This document shows positions 40,797 to 52,317 of a DNA stretch of 64,000 nucleotides, in pieces. The stretch comes from Siphonodentalium dalli (Eukaryota > Mollusca > Scaphopoda > Gadilida > Siphonodentaliidae). Each line of letters opens with the position of its first letter. Positions within the stretch are counted from its first letter, which is position 1. A program made the translations under genes and the position numbers. The stretch spans positions 41,009,912-41,073,911 of the forward strand of contig CP136064.1 in assembly GCA_032622095.1 (NCBI GenBank), read 5' to 3'. The notes beneath the pieces were generated by a model. It did no database searches and was not told the DNA's origin. It saw nothing but the letters and a program-made list of their open reading frames with translations.

Positions 40797-41052
40797 CCCT
40801 TCCATGACTGCAGCTTCCTTAAATTTTGCGAAAAACCCTGTGCCAATGCTTTCTTATATATATGCGAGTCTCCCATATGGAGCCTCGCATACATAAGAGA
40901 ATACATTGGCCTAACAATATTTACCTTTACCTTGTAAGGCAGTGTATTCTCTTATATATGCGAGACTCCCTATGGGAGACTCGTATATATAAGAGAATGC
41001 CCTGGCAGACGTTCTTTAATGCTACACCAGTGCAGCTTCCGCCATGAAAGGG
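40797..41052. mobile_element. Family C TTAA element, two hairpins
   Basis: TTAA at 40793-40796 and 41053-41056; ends CCCTTCCATGACTGCAGCTT and GCCATGAAAGGG. Two hairpins flank ACAATATTTACCTTTACCTT. Confidence 0.85.
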
Positions 41053-41056
41053 TTAA

Positions 41057-43379
41057 TTTTCATGAATTTTGACTTTATTCTTTTGTCTGCTTTATCAGAG
41101 AATTCTCAGAAATGAAGAAGAGTCTGTTCTAATATACATTTATTAATATAATATTATTAGAGTTTAATGTGAGAACCCATTCAGTAATCAAAGGGTTCAT
41201 TTCTACCGCTGTAGTAATCAACTGTTTATCAGTCTTTGCGACAATTGAAGCTTCAGCTGCTGACTACTATTTCGGGGGTTAAATCTGTTAATTTGGCAGG
41301 TAACCTTCACCCTACGGAGATCTTGAGTGTACAGACTGTCATAGATGGTTATACCTAATTGACGTCTGGTCAAGGTGTAACCATTATACTGTCCTTCATG
41401 GTTTATTGAATGCCAAATATGCCGTAGATTTATTTTTTCAAACTTGATCAAGTTTAGTTTGATATTTTATGGCAGTGGATATGAGTGTCCCATATTATGC
41501 GACATTTAACTGGGAAATTTATATTATCACTATGTTTCTTCTATGTTGATATGTATTCAATACAAATTAATAACTATTGTACATTGATATATAATTTTTT
41601 TTGTTGTGTTATGGGCTTTTTCAGAATATTTGACTTTTTGTGTAAACGTTGATTGAATGTGTGGGCTATAAGTGTTGTGATTTGGACAGACGTGAATGGC
41701 TCTGATGTTTTATACTAATAATCCTGTTGCCATGGTGATGGGAAGCAGTTGATGAAGCAAGTAGTCACCTAGCCATTTCTAAGCTTTTCTTTTCCGTATC
41801 TGAACAGGGTCATTCTTTTCACTTGAAATTGTAATTTAAAGATGCTCTATCTCTTCCCGCCAACACTTCCATCAATAAAAATTTCTATGAATATATATAT
41901 ATATAGATATATTAATAATGATTTCCAACATCTTGTGTTACACATCTTTCTCTAAAATTGTTGAGATTTCCAATAAAAAAATATTATGTTCTAAAAATAG
42001 TAACAGGTTGGTCGAAAAAATTATTTCCTAATGAAAGAAGCTCCTATTGACTGAAATCTCCCTTTCAAAATTGATATTTCATACCTCTGAAACAAGATAG
42101 ATACTTCAGAGAAGAGACACACCATCTTTAAGTTCCGTTAATGCATTTCATTAACTGTTTTGATTACAAACAAAGAATGTCTAATATAATCAATGACATA
42201 TGATAAATATAATTCTCGAAATATGGTATTTTAAATTAGTTGGGTCTCCCCTCAACTTACAACTGATGTTCTTGTAACTTCCATGAAGTTCTTATAACTT
42301 CCATCCTGATTAATAGTTATCACAAATTTATTTAAATGCAGATGATTTTTTTTGAAGGGACATATGACTTCTATTAAAATACATTTAATGTATGTCATTT
42401 TTATGTAATTGTGTTGAAAATATTCAGACATTTCCCAGTTGGTTATTTACTTCTATCCAGTGATTTTTTTCCCCACAGATATGGGATTTTCTTTTCAAAT
42501 TAACTCTATTTTCTTGACTTTTGGATAACTTCAATTAAGATTACCCCAATAGTATGTCACTGGTCAAAACACTGGTCATTTTACTAGAAAATATTTTGAT
42601 TTCCTTTATGTGAGATCTTGAACAGAGCTTTGATTTTATTAGCTTTCCTAGCATTATCAAAGTTACCTTCTGGGGACCTCATTCTATGGCTTGAACCAGT
42701 TGTCCACAATGGGAAGAGCCATAAAATATTTTTAATAGAGATTTTATTTTTTATTTTATGGAATTTGAACTGATTTGAATGGAAAAATTTATCATTATCA
42801 TTATCTAGAAATCTCAAGCTTAATTCCCAACTTCATGATATATATATATATAAAAGACGTGTATAGATGGTAGAAATAATGTTAGCTGTTCTTACTTTGC
42901 ATTTTGTTTGAAAGAGAAGTGAGAGTGAGTTGTGATTACTTATTGTTTAAATAATGAAGAAAAAAAATATCATTGATGAAAATTTCCATATTTGTGCGCC
43001 CCATATTAAACTTTTTCAAAATGTATTGCATACCAAATTTCATAACATCTATATTTAACACTGTGTCTTTCATGAATCACTATAATCCAGAATCCCTTCA
43101 AAATATATACAGATTTATTAATTTGCTTGGACAATTTGTGGCACTATTCTGTGTCAGGTTTATACAGGTCTTGAAACCCTTGAAAGTACTGAATTTTTAA
43201 AATAACATATTCATGTTCTCAATATTGGTTGCAATACTTGAGAACCATTGAAATTTGATGAACAAAATTTGAAAATTTTAGTAACCTGTATGAACTCTTT
43301 ATTACATGACTTGTGATGTGTATTCCATGTCAACATTGATGGGGTTTAGCACACAAATCTAAAAAATTATTTACCTTAA
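41057..43379. other. No gene seen; AT-rich
   Basis: There is a TATATA run at 41891-41906 and another at 42838-42852. A 33-base family A scrap (TTCTGGGGACCTCATTCT) lies near 42668. Sequence around 41990-42110 (TAATGAAAGAAGCTCCTATT, GACTGAAATCT) is loosely repeated near 47800. Nothing else recognised. Confidence 0.5.
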
Positions 43380-43636
43380 CCCTTTCATGACAGGAGCTGC
43401 GCTGGTGCAGCATTAAAGACCCTGTGCCAGTTCATTCTCTTATATAAATGTGAGTCTCCCATAGGGAGCCTCGCATATATAAGAGAATGCATTGGCTTAC
43501 TAGATCAAGGTGAATAATGTTAGGCCAATGAATTCTCTTAATATATGCTAGGCGCCCTATTTGCAAATCGCATATACAAGAGAATGCATTGGCACAGGGT
43601 ATTTGCTAAATTTCAGGAAGCACCAGCATGAAAGGG
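43380..43636. mobile_element. Family C TTAA element, reverse orientation
   Basis: TTAA at 43376-43379 and 43637-43640. The left end CCCTTTCATGACAGGAGCTG and GCGCTGGTGCAGCATTAAAG is the complement of the usual right end. Two hairpins surround ATCAAGGTGAATAATGTTAG. Confidence 0.83.
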
Positions 43637-43883
43637 TTAAAGTTGATCTAAATTACCAAGTGGTTTCCCTGCCATTAATGTTCCTTGTCTGAGCACATTT
43701 GCTTAGCATGATTCCAAAATTAAAATAGTTTTTTCTGCCACAATCAACATTGACCCACTTCTGTAATGTCAAACTCCTGGAGACTGTATCCCTCAAAAAA
43801 TGAATACTCTATCTGCGGAAATATGTTAGTGTTGATAGTACATCAGATGACAGCAATGATATGAAATGACGATTCGATATTAA

Positions 43884-44073
43884 CCCTTTCTAAATTAAAT
43901 GGATTTCCCCATTTAGTTATAAAAGTATACATTGGAATGGTCTATTATTCATCTGTAGGGCTGTACAGATAATATAAGAAGACAGCTTATAATGCAATTA
44001 CAGAGTGAGTCATAGTTATTGGAGGGAAATGTTCAGATAAAAAGTACTCAATGAGTATTCAGTATAGAAAGGG
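43884..44073. mobile_element. Family E TTAA element
   Basis: TTAA at 43880-43883 and 44074-44077; ends CCCTTTCTAAATTAAATGGA and CAGTATAGAAAGGG. It contains CATTGGAATGGTCTATTATT. No shared hairpin, unlike families B-D. Confidence 0.8.
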
Positions 44074-44325
44074 TTAATATTTTGAAAATCTGTTTAGTTA
44101 GAAAGTAAAATTCAAATTAATTTATGCCTGTAGCCACCCTTAAATTATGATTGGCGGTTTCTTGATTAATTTAAATATTTTTAGCTGTAAAATGATTTCT
44201 GCAAATTGGAATCTATGCCCACTAATATAAATAATTAAAAAACAAAACAAACCAAAACGGGGAAAACAAGCTCTTGCATTGAATATATGATAACTATATA
44301 GATTATAGAATAGCATGGATAGTAA

Positions 44326-44755
44326 CCCTTTCTTTAATAAATGGATTCTCTCCATACATTGGAATGGTCTTATTATTCATCTGGAAACGAGGGATGTTCA
44401 GGTAATGTGAACAGATGATGGACAGACAAAAAGCTAATATAAGTGTGTAACGATTCAAATTCTTCAGTGGAAAATGTTCAGATAATAAGTTAAATAAAGG
44501 GAACTAAATACAGTAATGCTCTAAATAATCGACTCCTTAACCACAGCAGAATTATGGGTAATTTTTCAGGATTTAGTTGGAAATATGGCTTGTTGCCATT
44601 CACCGGAAAGCTCTCTGGGAGAGCTTTCCGATACATGGCAACAAGCCATATTTCCGACTAAATTCTGAAAAGTTACCCATAATTCTGCTGTGGTTAAGGA
44701 GTCGATTAATTAGAGCATTACTGTACTCGCCAATGAGTATTTAGTAAAGAAAGGA
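44326..44755. mobile_element. Family E element containing a family F insertion
   Basis: Left flank GTAA, right flank TTAA (44756-44759); ends CCCTTTCTTTAATAAATGG and TATTTAGTAAAGAAAGGA. The family E sequence GGGAACTA...CTCG.CAATGAGTATT is interrupted by family F at 44511-44723, so F is the younger. Confidence 0.78.
44511..44723. mobile_element. Family F palindrome, copy with TA duplication, nested in family E
   Basis: TA at 44509-44510 and 44724-44725. CAGTAATGCTCTAAATAATC to its complement, 213 bp, almost entirely palindromic with centre GAAAGCTCTCTGGGAGAGCTTTC. Confidence 0.88.
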
Positions 44756-44977
44756 TTAATCCGACCAACAAAGTTTAACAAAGCATTTGAAGAACCTGAA
44801 GGGTATTGGTGCTGTGTTAATGAATAGAAAATGTCAGTTCTTATGTATCTGTTTTGTTACTCCGTAACAGTCCTACCTCTTCATGCTAAGGCACAGGTGT
44901 GTAGACAAAATTCAGGTATTTGTTGTATGATAACCAGTGTTAACTCTGTTGAATTTCATTTGCAGCTGATTCTTTAA

Positions 44978-45240
44978 CCCTTCGATGGCTGGAGCTTTCT
45001 GAAATTTTGCAAAAACCCTGTACCAATGCATTCTGAATATCTCTTGTATATGCGAGTCTCCCATGAGGAGCCTCGCATAAATAAGAGAATACATTGGCCT
45101 AACAATATTTACCTTGACCTTGTAAGCCATTGCATTCCCTTATATATGTGAGGCTCCCTATGGGAGATTCACATATATAAGAGAATGCACTGGCACAGGA
45201 TCTTTAATGCTGCACCAGCGCAGCACCTGCCATGAAAGGG
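44978..45240. mobile_element. Family C TTAA element, two hairpins
   Basis: TTAA at 44974-44977 and 45241-45244; ends CCCTTCGATGGCTGGAGC and CTGCCATGAAAGGG. Two hairpins; the first carries an extra GAATATCT insertion. Confidence 0.83.
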
Positions 45241-45403
45241 TTAATTCCAATAAATAATGATGATCCACTGTCGCTGAATGCAAGTAAATATATGTAAGGC
45301 ATTTTCGTGGTACTGTAAATAGATCCGGAGTGTTATTATACTGTCTGTACAGTGGTCGAAAACACCCGGTCACCAGAAAACAAATTTATGAAGTTATGAC
45401 ACT

Positions 45404-45529
45404 AAAAACCCTGTGCCAGTGCATTCTCTTATATATGCGAGTCTCCCATTGGGAGCCTCGCATATATAAGAGAATGTACTGGCACAGGGTTTTTAATGCT
45501 GCAGCAGCGCAGCTCCCGTCATGAAAGGG
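45404..45529. mobile_element. Family C element, left end missing
   Basis: It starts at AAAAACCCTGTGCCAGTGCA without the CCCTTCCATGAC terminus. It contains one complete hairpin and the normal right end CCCGTCATGAAAGGG before TTAA (45530-45533). It lies 160 bases after the previous family C copy. Confidence 0.7.
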
Positions 45530-45689
45530 TTAAAGTCTGTAACCATTTCCCGCACAAATTTGGCATAGAATTAGAGCTCATCGTACTACCAATATTAGGA
45601 AAGCAACTTTCGGTGGTTATATCTCTGGTGTTTGCCAGAAAATAACACAGATCTACACACTGTCTTGACTTATTTTCCTCTATCTCCGC

Positions 45690-45944
45690 CAAGCCTTGAA
45701 ATAGTGTGTCTGTCATTTGCAGAATGAGGTCCCCAGAGGGTGAATTTAGTGATGCTACCCCCGCATAGTGTGCTAGCATCACCAAATTCACCCTCTGTGA
45801 ACCTCATTCTGCTGAGATGTAAGCAGAATGAGGTCCCCAGAGGGTGAATTTGGTGATGCTAGCACACTATGCGGGGTAGCATCACTAAATTCACCCTCTG
45901 GGGACCTCATTCTGCAAATGACAGACACACTATTTCAAGGCTTG
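45690..45944. mobile_element. Family A element with perfect 8-bp target duplication
   Basis: ATCTCCGC at 45682-45689 and 45945-45952. Ends CAAGCCTTGAAATAGTGTGT and its complement. Two hairpins with tips CCCGCATAGTGTGC and GCACACTATGCGGG, separated by GCTGAGATGTAAGC. Confidence 0.92.
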
Positions 45945-46180
45945 ATCTCCGCCTCGAATTACAGTTCTACGAAAACGCGCACAAATAATTACATCCATTC
46001 ATCCACAGTGGGATCAGTTACTTTCAAAAGATCCATGATATTAGGTGAGATCATGTTCACTTCAAATTTAGGAAACATTTTGACAAATATGCTCTGGGTT
46101 CTGAAATACAATGTTATTTTACCTGACCTGTTTTACTTTGGTTTACATGTTAAAACATGAATACATTCTATCATAATAAC

Positions 46181-46353
46181 CAAGCCTTGAAATAGTGTGT
46201 CTGTCATTTGCAGAATTAGGTCCCCAGAGGGTGAATTTAGTGATGCTATCCCACATAGCAGGCTAGCATCACCAAATTCACCCTCTGGGGACCTCATTCT
46301 GCTGATGTGTAAGTAGAATGAGGCAAATGACAGACACACTATTTCAAGGCTTG
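46181..46353. mobile_element. Family A element, one hairpin, perfect 8-bp target duplication
   Basis: ATAATAAC at 46173-46180 and 46354-46361. Same ends as the copy at 45690, but the second hairpin is reduced to AGAATGAGG, giving 173 bp. The clean duplication suggests it moved in this short form or lost the hairpin precisely after insertion. Confidence 0.9.
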
Positions 46354-46361
46354 ATAATAAC

Positions 46362-46612
46362 CCTTCTAAATGGCTATACATTCTTATATTTCACCACGTA
46401 TAAAAGTCTTGAGAGTGTGCCCAATTTGTCAGCATTTTCTCTTACATTTTGTAACAAATGATGAAAATATTACAAATAGTAACATTGACAGTCCCTTCTA
46501 AATGGGTATAAATTCTCATATTTCACCATGTATAATTGAGAGTGTGTCCACTTTGTCAGCATTTTCTCTTGCATTTTTACAAATGATGAAAGTATTACAA
46601 TCAGTAACATTG
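46362..46612. repeat. Two diverged tandem units of about 130 bp
   Basis: CCTTCTAAATGG.TATA, ATATTTCACCA.GTATAA, GTCAGCATTTTCTCTT and ACAAATGATGAAA.TATTAC occur in that order twice. The short GTCTATATAGAAAGTACACGG duplicated at 46731-46771 is separate. Confidence 0.75.
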
Positions 46613-46778
46613 TCCCAGTCTCGTTATGTGAAATATAGATTAAATGAAAAGTCAGTTTCTAGTGATATATTTCCATTGACTGTTGTCTGACTCATAATTG
46701 GTATTTTATAGTCTGCAATCTATATAGAAAGTACACGGGAGTCTATATAGAAAGTACACGGAAGAGACTCCATCTTTA

Positions 46779-47039
46779 TCCCTTTCTATACTAAATGCAT
46801 TCTCTATTTATAAAAGTATACATTGGAATGGTATATTCATTTGGAGGGATGTTCAGGATATATATGCTGATGACAGTCAAACAAAATGATAATACAGGTT
46901 GAAAAAAAAAATCATAATCATTTGTGGGAAATGTTTAGATAATTAAGTTCAACAAACCACCTACGGTCATTTGTTGAACTGATTATCTGAACATTTCCTA
47001 AGGGAACTACTCATCAATGAGTATTTAGTATAGAAAGTG
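46779..47039. mobile_element. Family E element
   Basis: Left flank TTAT, right TTAA (47040-47043). Ends CCCTTTCTATACTAAATGC and GTATTTAGTATAGAAAGTG. Internal TTGTTGAACTGATTATCTGA and GAACTACTCATCAATGAG agree with the copy at 49176. Confidence 0.72.
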
Positions 47040-47043
47040 TTAA

Positions 47044-48424
47044 CTTCAAATTAAGTAGAATTAAAAAACTCCTACAAACTGACTTTGATAACAAATACAT
47101 TTTGAATTTTCGGTAATTAGTCTGATCAGTGATTCATCTAGTCACATCTCCATTCCAGAATGTTATTTTGTGAATTCATTTGTTTTCTTCAGACCTGTCA
47201 CTTGTATGTTCTGGATTCATACTCATTAATATATGTAATAATAAGATCAAGCAGTATTGTGACCATGGTACAGTTATAATATGATATCAACTTTAAGCCT
47301 GTCCATTACTTGCCTGTTCAGTCAACTTCAGTGACAATGGTAAGCTTTTGTTCAGACTTAATGTCTTTTAAAGCTTGAGTTAACTCTGAAAGCATCTCAT
47401 ATTGACTGCTGAAAATTGTAAAAATCACCACAGTTACAAACCGGCGGTAACATGTATAAATCACATGCATTTTACACAGATATGCCCAAGCAAAAGACAG
47501 CCATTCTTTTGTATTGACAAGCTGTGTGCTGTATATTCTCATGTCACATTTTTGTTGATAATTTTTCTGTCTCCGTTTGACAACACATTAACATAGAATT
47601 GCACATAGTGACCATGGGAGTTTTCATACAATGTAGACTAAATTATGGAAACTCGCACAACAGTATATCCGTGTGTAAAATACACAAGCTTATACATCTC
47701 TCTCTTTCACTTAAAAGTGTTTTAAAAGATAGCTTTTCAATCAAAAATGTTTAAATATTCTAAAAATAGCTAAATTTTCTGTCCCAATTTAGAGAAAAAA
47801 TGATTTTCTTGTGACAGAAGCTCCTGTTGACTGGTATCTTTGACTCTAATTTATTATATTCGATGCGAAGTTAAAGCCACATGGCTATTTGTGCTCCAAA
47901 ATACACCTAATTAATATTCACTTTTGAATTTTTCATGGCATCGAATAAGATTGATAAATACCTGAAATACTTTTCTAACAAGCATGTTTTAAAAAATGCA
48001 TTTCTATAACAATGTTCGGGCCTCACGCTTGTTGTGTCGGTTGTATTCATTGAAGTTCCAGAATCAGAAATTCACACACTGCTTTCTCTTCATTTTAACC
48101 ATCAAATTATGTAATACCATAAACATTTCAGAGTGACCATAACTCTAAATTTTCCTCCCATGGTCTACAGGTGCAATTTTTACACAACCGCCGATTTAGA
48201 ATATTTACTGGCCAAACGAAACAATGTCAAATTTACCCAAAAACTGTCTGTTGAATTTGAAGCGACTACAATATTTACTTGAACAGCTTGGACAGGTTTC
48301 GATCAATTTCGGGTAGTTCAATCACTCTGTAATCGTGAATGACAGAAGCTTTCAAGTAAATAGATGCCGCATCAAATTAGGTCACATTGTTATTCTTGTG
48401 TTTGCAATACTGTCTGCATGGGCC
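47044..48424. other. No gene seen
   Basis: AT-rich sequence with no recognised repeat apart from a loose match near 47790-47850 to 41990-42110. Frames here are short and lack codon-like character. Confidence 0.45.
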
Positions 48425-48428
48425 TTAA

Positions 48429-49031
48429 CCCTTCCATGACTGGAGCTTCCGGAGATTTTGCGAAAACCCTGTGCCAATGCATTCTCTTATATATGCGAGA
48501 CTCCCATTGATAAGCCACTGCATTCTCTTATTTATGCTAGGCTCCCTATGGGATATAAGTCATTAACCCTTTACCCAACAAACCGGCCAAAACCGGCCAA
48601 ATAAAGCTTCAACAGCCTAAAATATCTTCGGTCTGTCTCAATAGAACCATACAAATATGGATATCATTGGAACCGGCTCCTTGACCACATTGTAATAGTT
48701 ACAGTTAGCCCTGTGCCAATGCATTCTCTTATATATGCGAGTCGACCATAGGTCGCCTCGCATATATAAGAGAATGCATTGGCCTAAAAAAAAATCTTTT
48801 TTTAACACTTTTTACCATTTTTTCTTACATTCTTTAACAATTTTATAATTTTTAATGTGTTAAGCCAATGCATTCTCTTATATATGCGAGGCGACCTATG
48901 GTCGACTCGCATATATAAGAGAATGCATTGGCACAGGGCCCTTCTGTTGGGTAAAGGGTTAAGAGAATGCACTGGCACAGGATCTCTAATGCTGCAGCAG
49001 CACAGCTCCTGTCATGAACCTCATAAAAGGG
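48429..49031. mobile_element. Family C element split by a family B insertion
   Basis: Left TTAA at 48425-48428; ends CCCTTCCATGACTGGAGCTT and CTCATAAAAGGG. Family C sequence stops at GGGATATAAGTCA and resumes at GAGAATGCACTGGCACAGGA after the family B element at 48567-48958. The right part carries a small insertion, ACCTCAT. Confidence 0.83.
48567..48958 (-). mobile_element. Family B TTAA element, copy 3, nested in family C
   Basis: TTAA at 48563-48566 and 48959-48962. It reads in the reverse orientation: CCCTTTACCCAACAAACCGG first, then the 130-bp tail, two hairpins and TTCTGTTGGGTAAAGGG. GGCCAAAACC is duplicated near the left end. Confidence 0.88.
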
Positions 49032-49175
49032 TTGAGAGCCTCTCATTCCATGTATAGTTTTCTGCTTGTGAAGTTTTATTGCCTCAGTTCTTTAGAGACA
49101 ATTGACCTATTATCACAAGTAGAGAATAGCCTGTCAACCTGAAAAGCGATGGTTTCCTTCAGGTATCAAGATTAA

Positions 49176-49409
49176 CCCTTTCTACACTGAATGGATTCTC
49201 CCACTCAGTTATAAAACTTACATTGGAATGGTCTATTATTCAACTGGAGTGGTTTTCAGATAAGATAATCAGATATCCGATAATACAAGTACAGAAGAGG
49301 TCCTCTTTATTGGAGGGAAATATTCAGATAATATGGTCCTTTATTCAACTTATTATCTGAACATTTCCAAAGGGAACTACTCGTCAATGAGTACCTAGTA
49401 AAGAAAGGG
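49176..49409. mobile_element. Family E TTAA element, best copy
   Basis: TTAA at 49172-49175 and 49410-49413; ends CCCTTTCTACACTGAATGGA and TACCTAGTAAAGAAAGGG. Internal complementary stretches (GAAATATTCAGATAATA and the complement of TTATTATCTGAACATTTCC) form a central stem. Confidence 0.83.
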
Positions 49410-50067
49410 TTAAATGATTATTGAACAGGTTAAGTTATAAACTTGAGAGTGGTATTGGCTATATATCACTGTCTTTAATGACTAATTTTGAGATTGATAA
49501 CACTGCCATACAATGGGGGAGATGTGATTGTTACACATGTAAACAGGAACACTGTCGGCACAGTGAAGACTGACTTTCCTTTCATCGTACTATGTCACTA
49601 TCTTTACTCTGAATATTGTATACTAACTCATCAATACGTGTTGGTATAAACATATTTTTATACCCCCTCCCCCTTTCTTGTGTGCATCATGTTTCTGTTT
49701 TGGTGAGACCCATCTGAAATCGCTATTATGTAGTGCAAAATGCTATGTTGCCGAGTTAAAAACCAAGGGGTGCATTTTGCACATGTTTCATCAAGATTGG
49801 TATTGATTATTTTTTTTTAACCTGTTGGCACTAGTTTAATTATGGAAATAACAAAGGGATACTTTTATGGCAACCACAACCAATGCATTCCAATGCTATT
49901 CAGGATCTCTGGTTAGTAACTGATATGTGAATGGTTTACCTTACAAAAGAACTGATAATTAGCAGTTCCAAATCTGAGCATATCTATTCAAACTGTTACT
50001 GTCCTGATTAGCATTAGAAATTATCCAACAAATCCCTGCTTTTGAATTCATTAGCTATATTTATTAA

Positions 50068-50522
50068 CCCGTTGAGTGCCACGGGCCGATCTTATCGGCC
50101 CTAATTTACGTTCTGTAAAATCGGCCCTAAAAAAAAAAAAAAAAATTAAAAAAACCCTTCTTTTTTTTTTAGATTTTTGTTTTTTTTGGTTGAATTTTTG
50201 TTGGGTATGCTTAAGCATGCTATAGGGCATGTTATAACTCAAAACTATCACCAGGTATTCATAGTAATAATTTTGATGCCCATGAAAAACGTAAGATTCC
50301 CTGGCCCTAAACCTACAAAATAAGCCTGTTAAAGAATATAAGAAACAATTATTAAAATTGTAAAAAATTGTAAAAAATAATAACAAATGATGAAAAATTG
50401 TTAGGCCAATGCATTCTTTTATATATGCGAGGCGACCCATTGTCGACTCGCATATATAAGAGAATGCATTGGCACAGGGTATATGGGTTGATACAAAAAA
50501 TCGGACCTGGCACTCAAAGGGG
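50068..50522. mobile_element. Family D TTAA element, copy 3
   Basis: TTAA at 50064-50067 and 50523-50526; ends CCCGTTGAGTGCCACGGGCC and CCTGGCACTCAAAGGGG. One shared hairpin with loop GGCGACCCATTGTCGAC. It has the same interior as the copy at 8734 (TATGCTTAAGCATGCTATAG, CATGAAAAACGTAAGATTCC). Confidence 0.82.
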
Positions 50523-50906
50523 TTAATATGCTGAATTCAAGAAGTTAAATTTTGTATTTGTTTTCTTCTTTTGTAGGTGATAACAACTGATGCTTAGTTT
50601 TATGTATAGCTTTTGGCAACTTGTTTCCATTGTTGCATATTTCTACCTATGATGAATTTACTAATATAAGTTTCAGCAAAACCAAGAACCTACTTGATTC
50701 AGTGACATAAGATTAGGGCCTTGCGAATACAATTTTTTTCACTTGAAAATTCAATTTGGTTGAACATTCCACCAGTGTCCTGATCGTGATATTTGCAAAC
50801 TACATAGACTTTGAATATACTGAATAGGGTATGTTCACCTGCTGGCAATTTTGTAGGCAATTGATCGTAAAGGGTTTACAGTTTACTACATGTGCAGTGG
50901 GATCTA

Positions 50907-51119
50907 CAGTAATGCCCTAAATAATCGACTCCTTAACCGCAGCAGAATTATGGGTAATTTTTCAGGATATAGTCAGAAATATGGCTTGTTGCCATTAATC
51001 GGAAAGCTCTCACTGAGAGCTTACCGATGAATGGCAACAAGCCATATTTCTGACTAAATCCTAAAAAGTTACCCATAATTCTGCTGTGGTTGAGGAGTCG
51101 ATTATTTAGGTCATCACTG
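50907..51119. mobile_element. Family F palindrome with TA duplication
   Basis: TA at 50905-50906 and 51120-51121. CAGTAATGCCCTAAATAATC to its complement, 213 bp, centre AAAGCTCTCACTGAGAGCTT. Confidence 0.88.
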
Positions 51120-51121
51120 TA

Positions 51122-51690
51122 TATAATTCCATCGTTTGGCAAGAACACAAAATACTGAACTGTAAACAAGGAATATAAATTCTTTAAACTGGTGATTAGA
51201 TCACACATGGTTGTCAACAATCACAAAACATGAATAATATTACAGGTTTTGATCAAATATATATAGATTTGTCAACTACTCAGACCTTACAACAGCTATG
51301 AGTGTAGCACGATTAATGACATTGCATCAATATTGCATTGTCAATTACGAATTATTCAAAATTAGTATTCACTGTTCAGACATAAATTTGAATATCTAGG
51401 TTGAATCAAATGTTAATCTGAATATCAATTATTCGCAGGGCCCTAACACAGATGTTGGAAGTTCGTACATGATTACCTTCCGTTAATAAATAAATATACT
51501 TACACCAAATTGGTTGTGGTTGCTGGCATTTCTTTTAATGATTTGTAAATATAGCAACTTGTTAAGAGCTGTTAGACTTTTGGAGATTAAAGTATCAATG
51601 GGTTATTTATTTGTTTTGTTTCTTACTCCCTCATACTGTTCAAGTCGTATTGTGGAAAATTTTCCCGAGGACTAAATAAGCAGCATGTTT
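51122..51690. other. No gene or named repeat seen
   Basis: AT-rich spacer between a family F element and family G/J repeats. Confidence 0.4.
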
Positions 51691-52309
51691 GTCCATCCGG
51701 GTGGTGTGGATCACAACTTCAACAATATTAACTCAGAATTCCAGCGATTTGGTATGTGGTTGACATTTGAGAACATGCTTATAAATTTTGAATTTTGTCA
51801 CGGTCTGATTTATGACAGTTATGCCCCTTTTTAGCTCAACTTTACTTGCCTTGAGCTATTGCCTTGGGTTGGCATCCGTCCGTCCATCAAGAAATTTTGT
51901 TGTGGATATTAATATGTACATCTAGATGGGAACGAGTCATTTTGGGGTCATTCGGCCAAAAAACATGGCCACCTGCAGCCATCTTGGATTTTTCTCTTTG
52001 CATGACTAAATCCTTTGGCATGAGCTACAGGTCGTACCTTTGGTCGGATCATTATGAAATTTCTCATGGCTGTTAACATTGACATGTAGATGGGAACTAG
52101 TCATTTTGGGCAAAATTAAATCCATTAACATGGACTGCAAACCAGAGTGTTCGTCTGATCATCATGAAATTTGTCGTGGATGTCAATATTGACATGGCCA
52201 TAAAACATGGCCACTGGCAGCCATCTTTGATTTTACTCATTGCATCACTGAATACTTTGGCACACACTACAGGCCACATTCCTCATCTGAAAGTCGCCAA
52301 ACTTCATAT
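51691..52309. repeat. Family G and J repeats, left part
   Basis: A family G piece (GATTTGGTATGTGGTTGACA ... ACAGTTATGCCCCTTTTTAG) is followed by family J units: TAGATGGGAACGAGTCATTT, AACATGGCCAC.TGCAGCCA, TCTTGGATTTTTCTCTTTGC, ATGACTAAATCCTTTGGCA and TCATCATGAAATTTGTCGTG, about 165 bp each. The J repeat continues after the hAT element at 53181. Confidence 0.65.
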
Positions 52310-52317
52310 GGATCATC

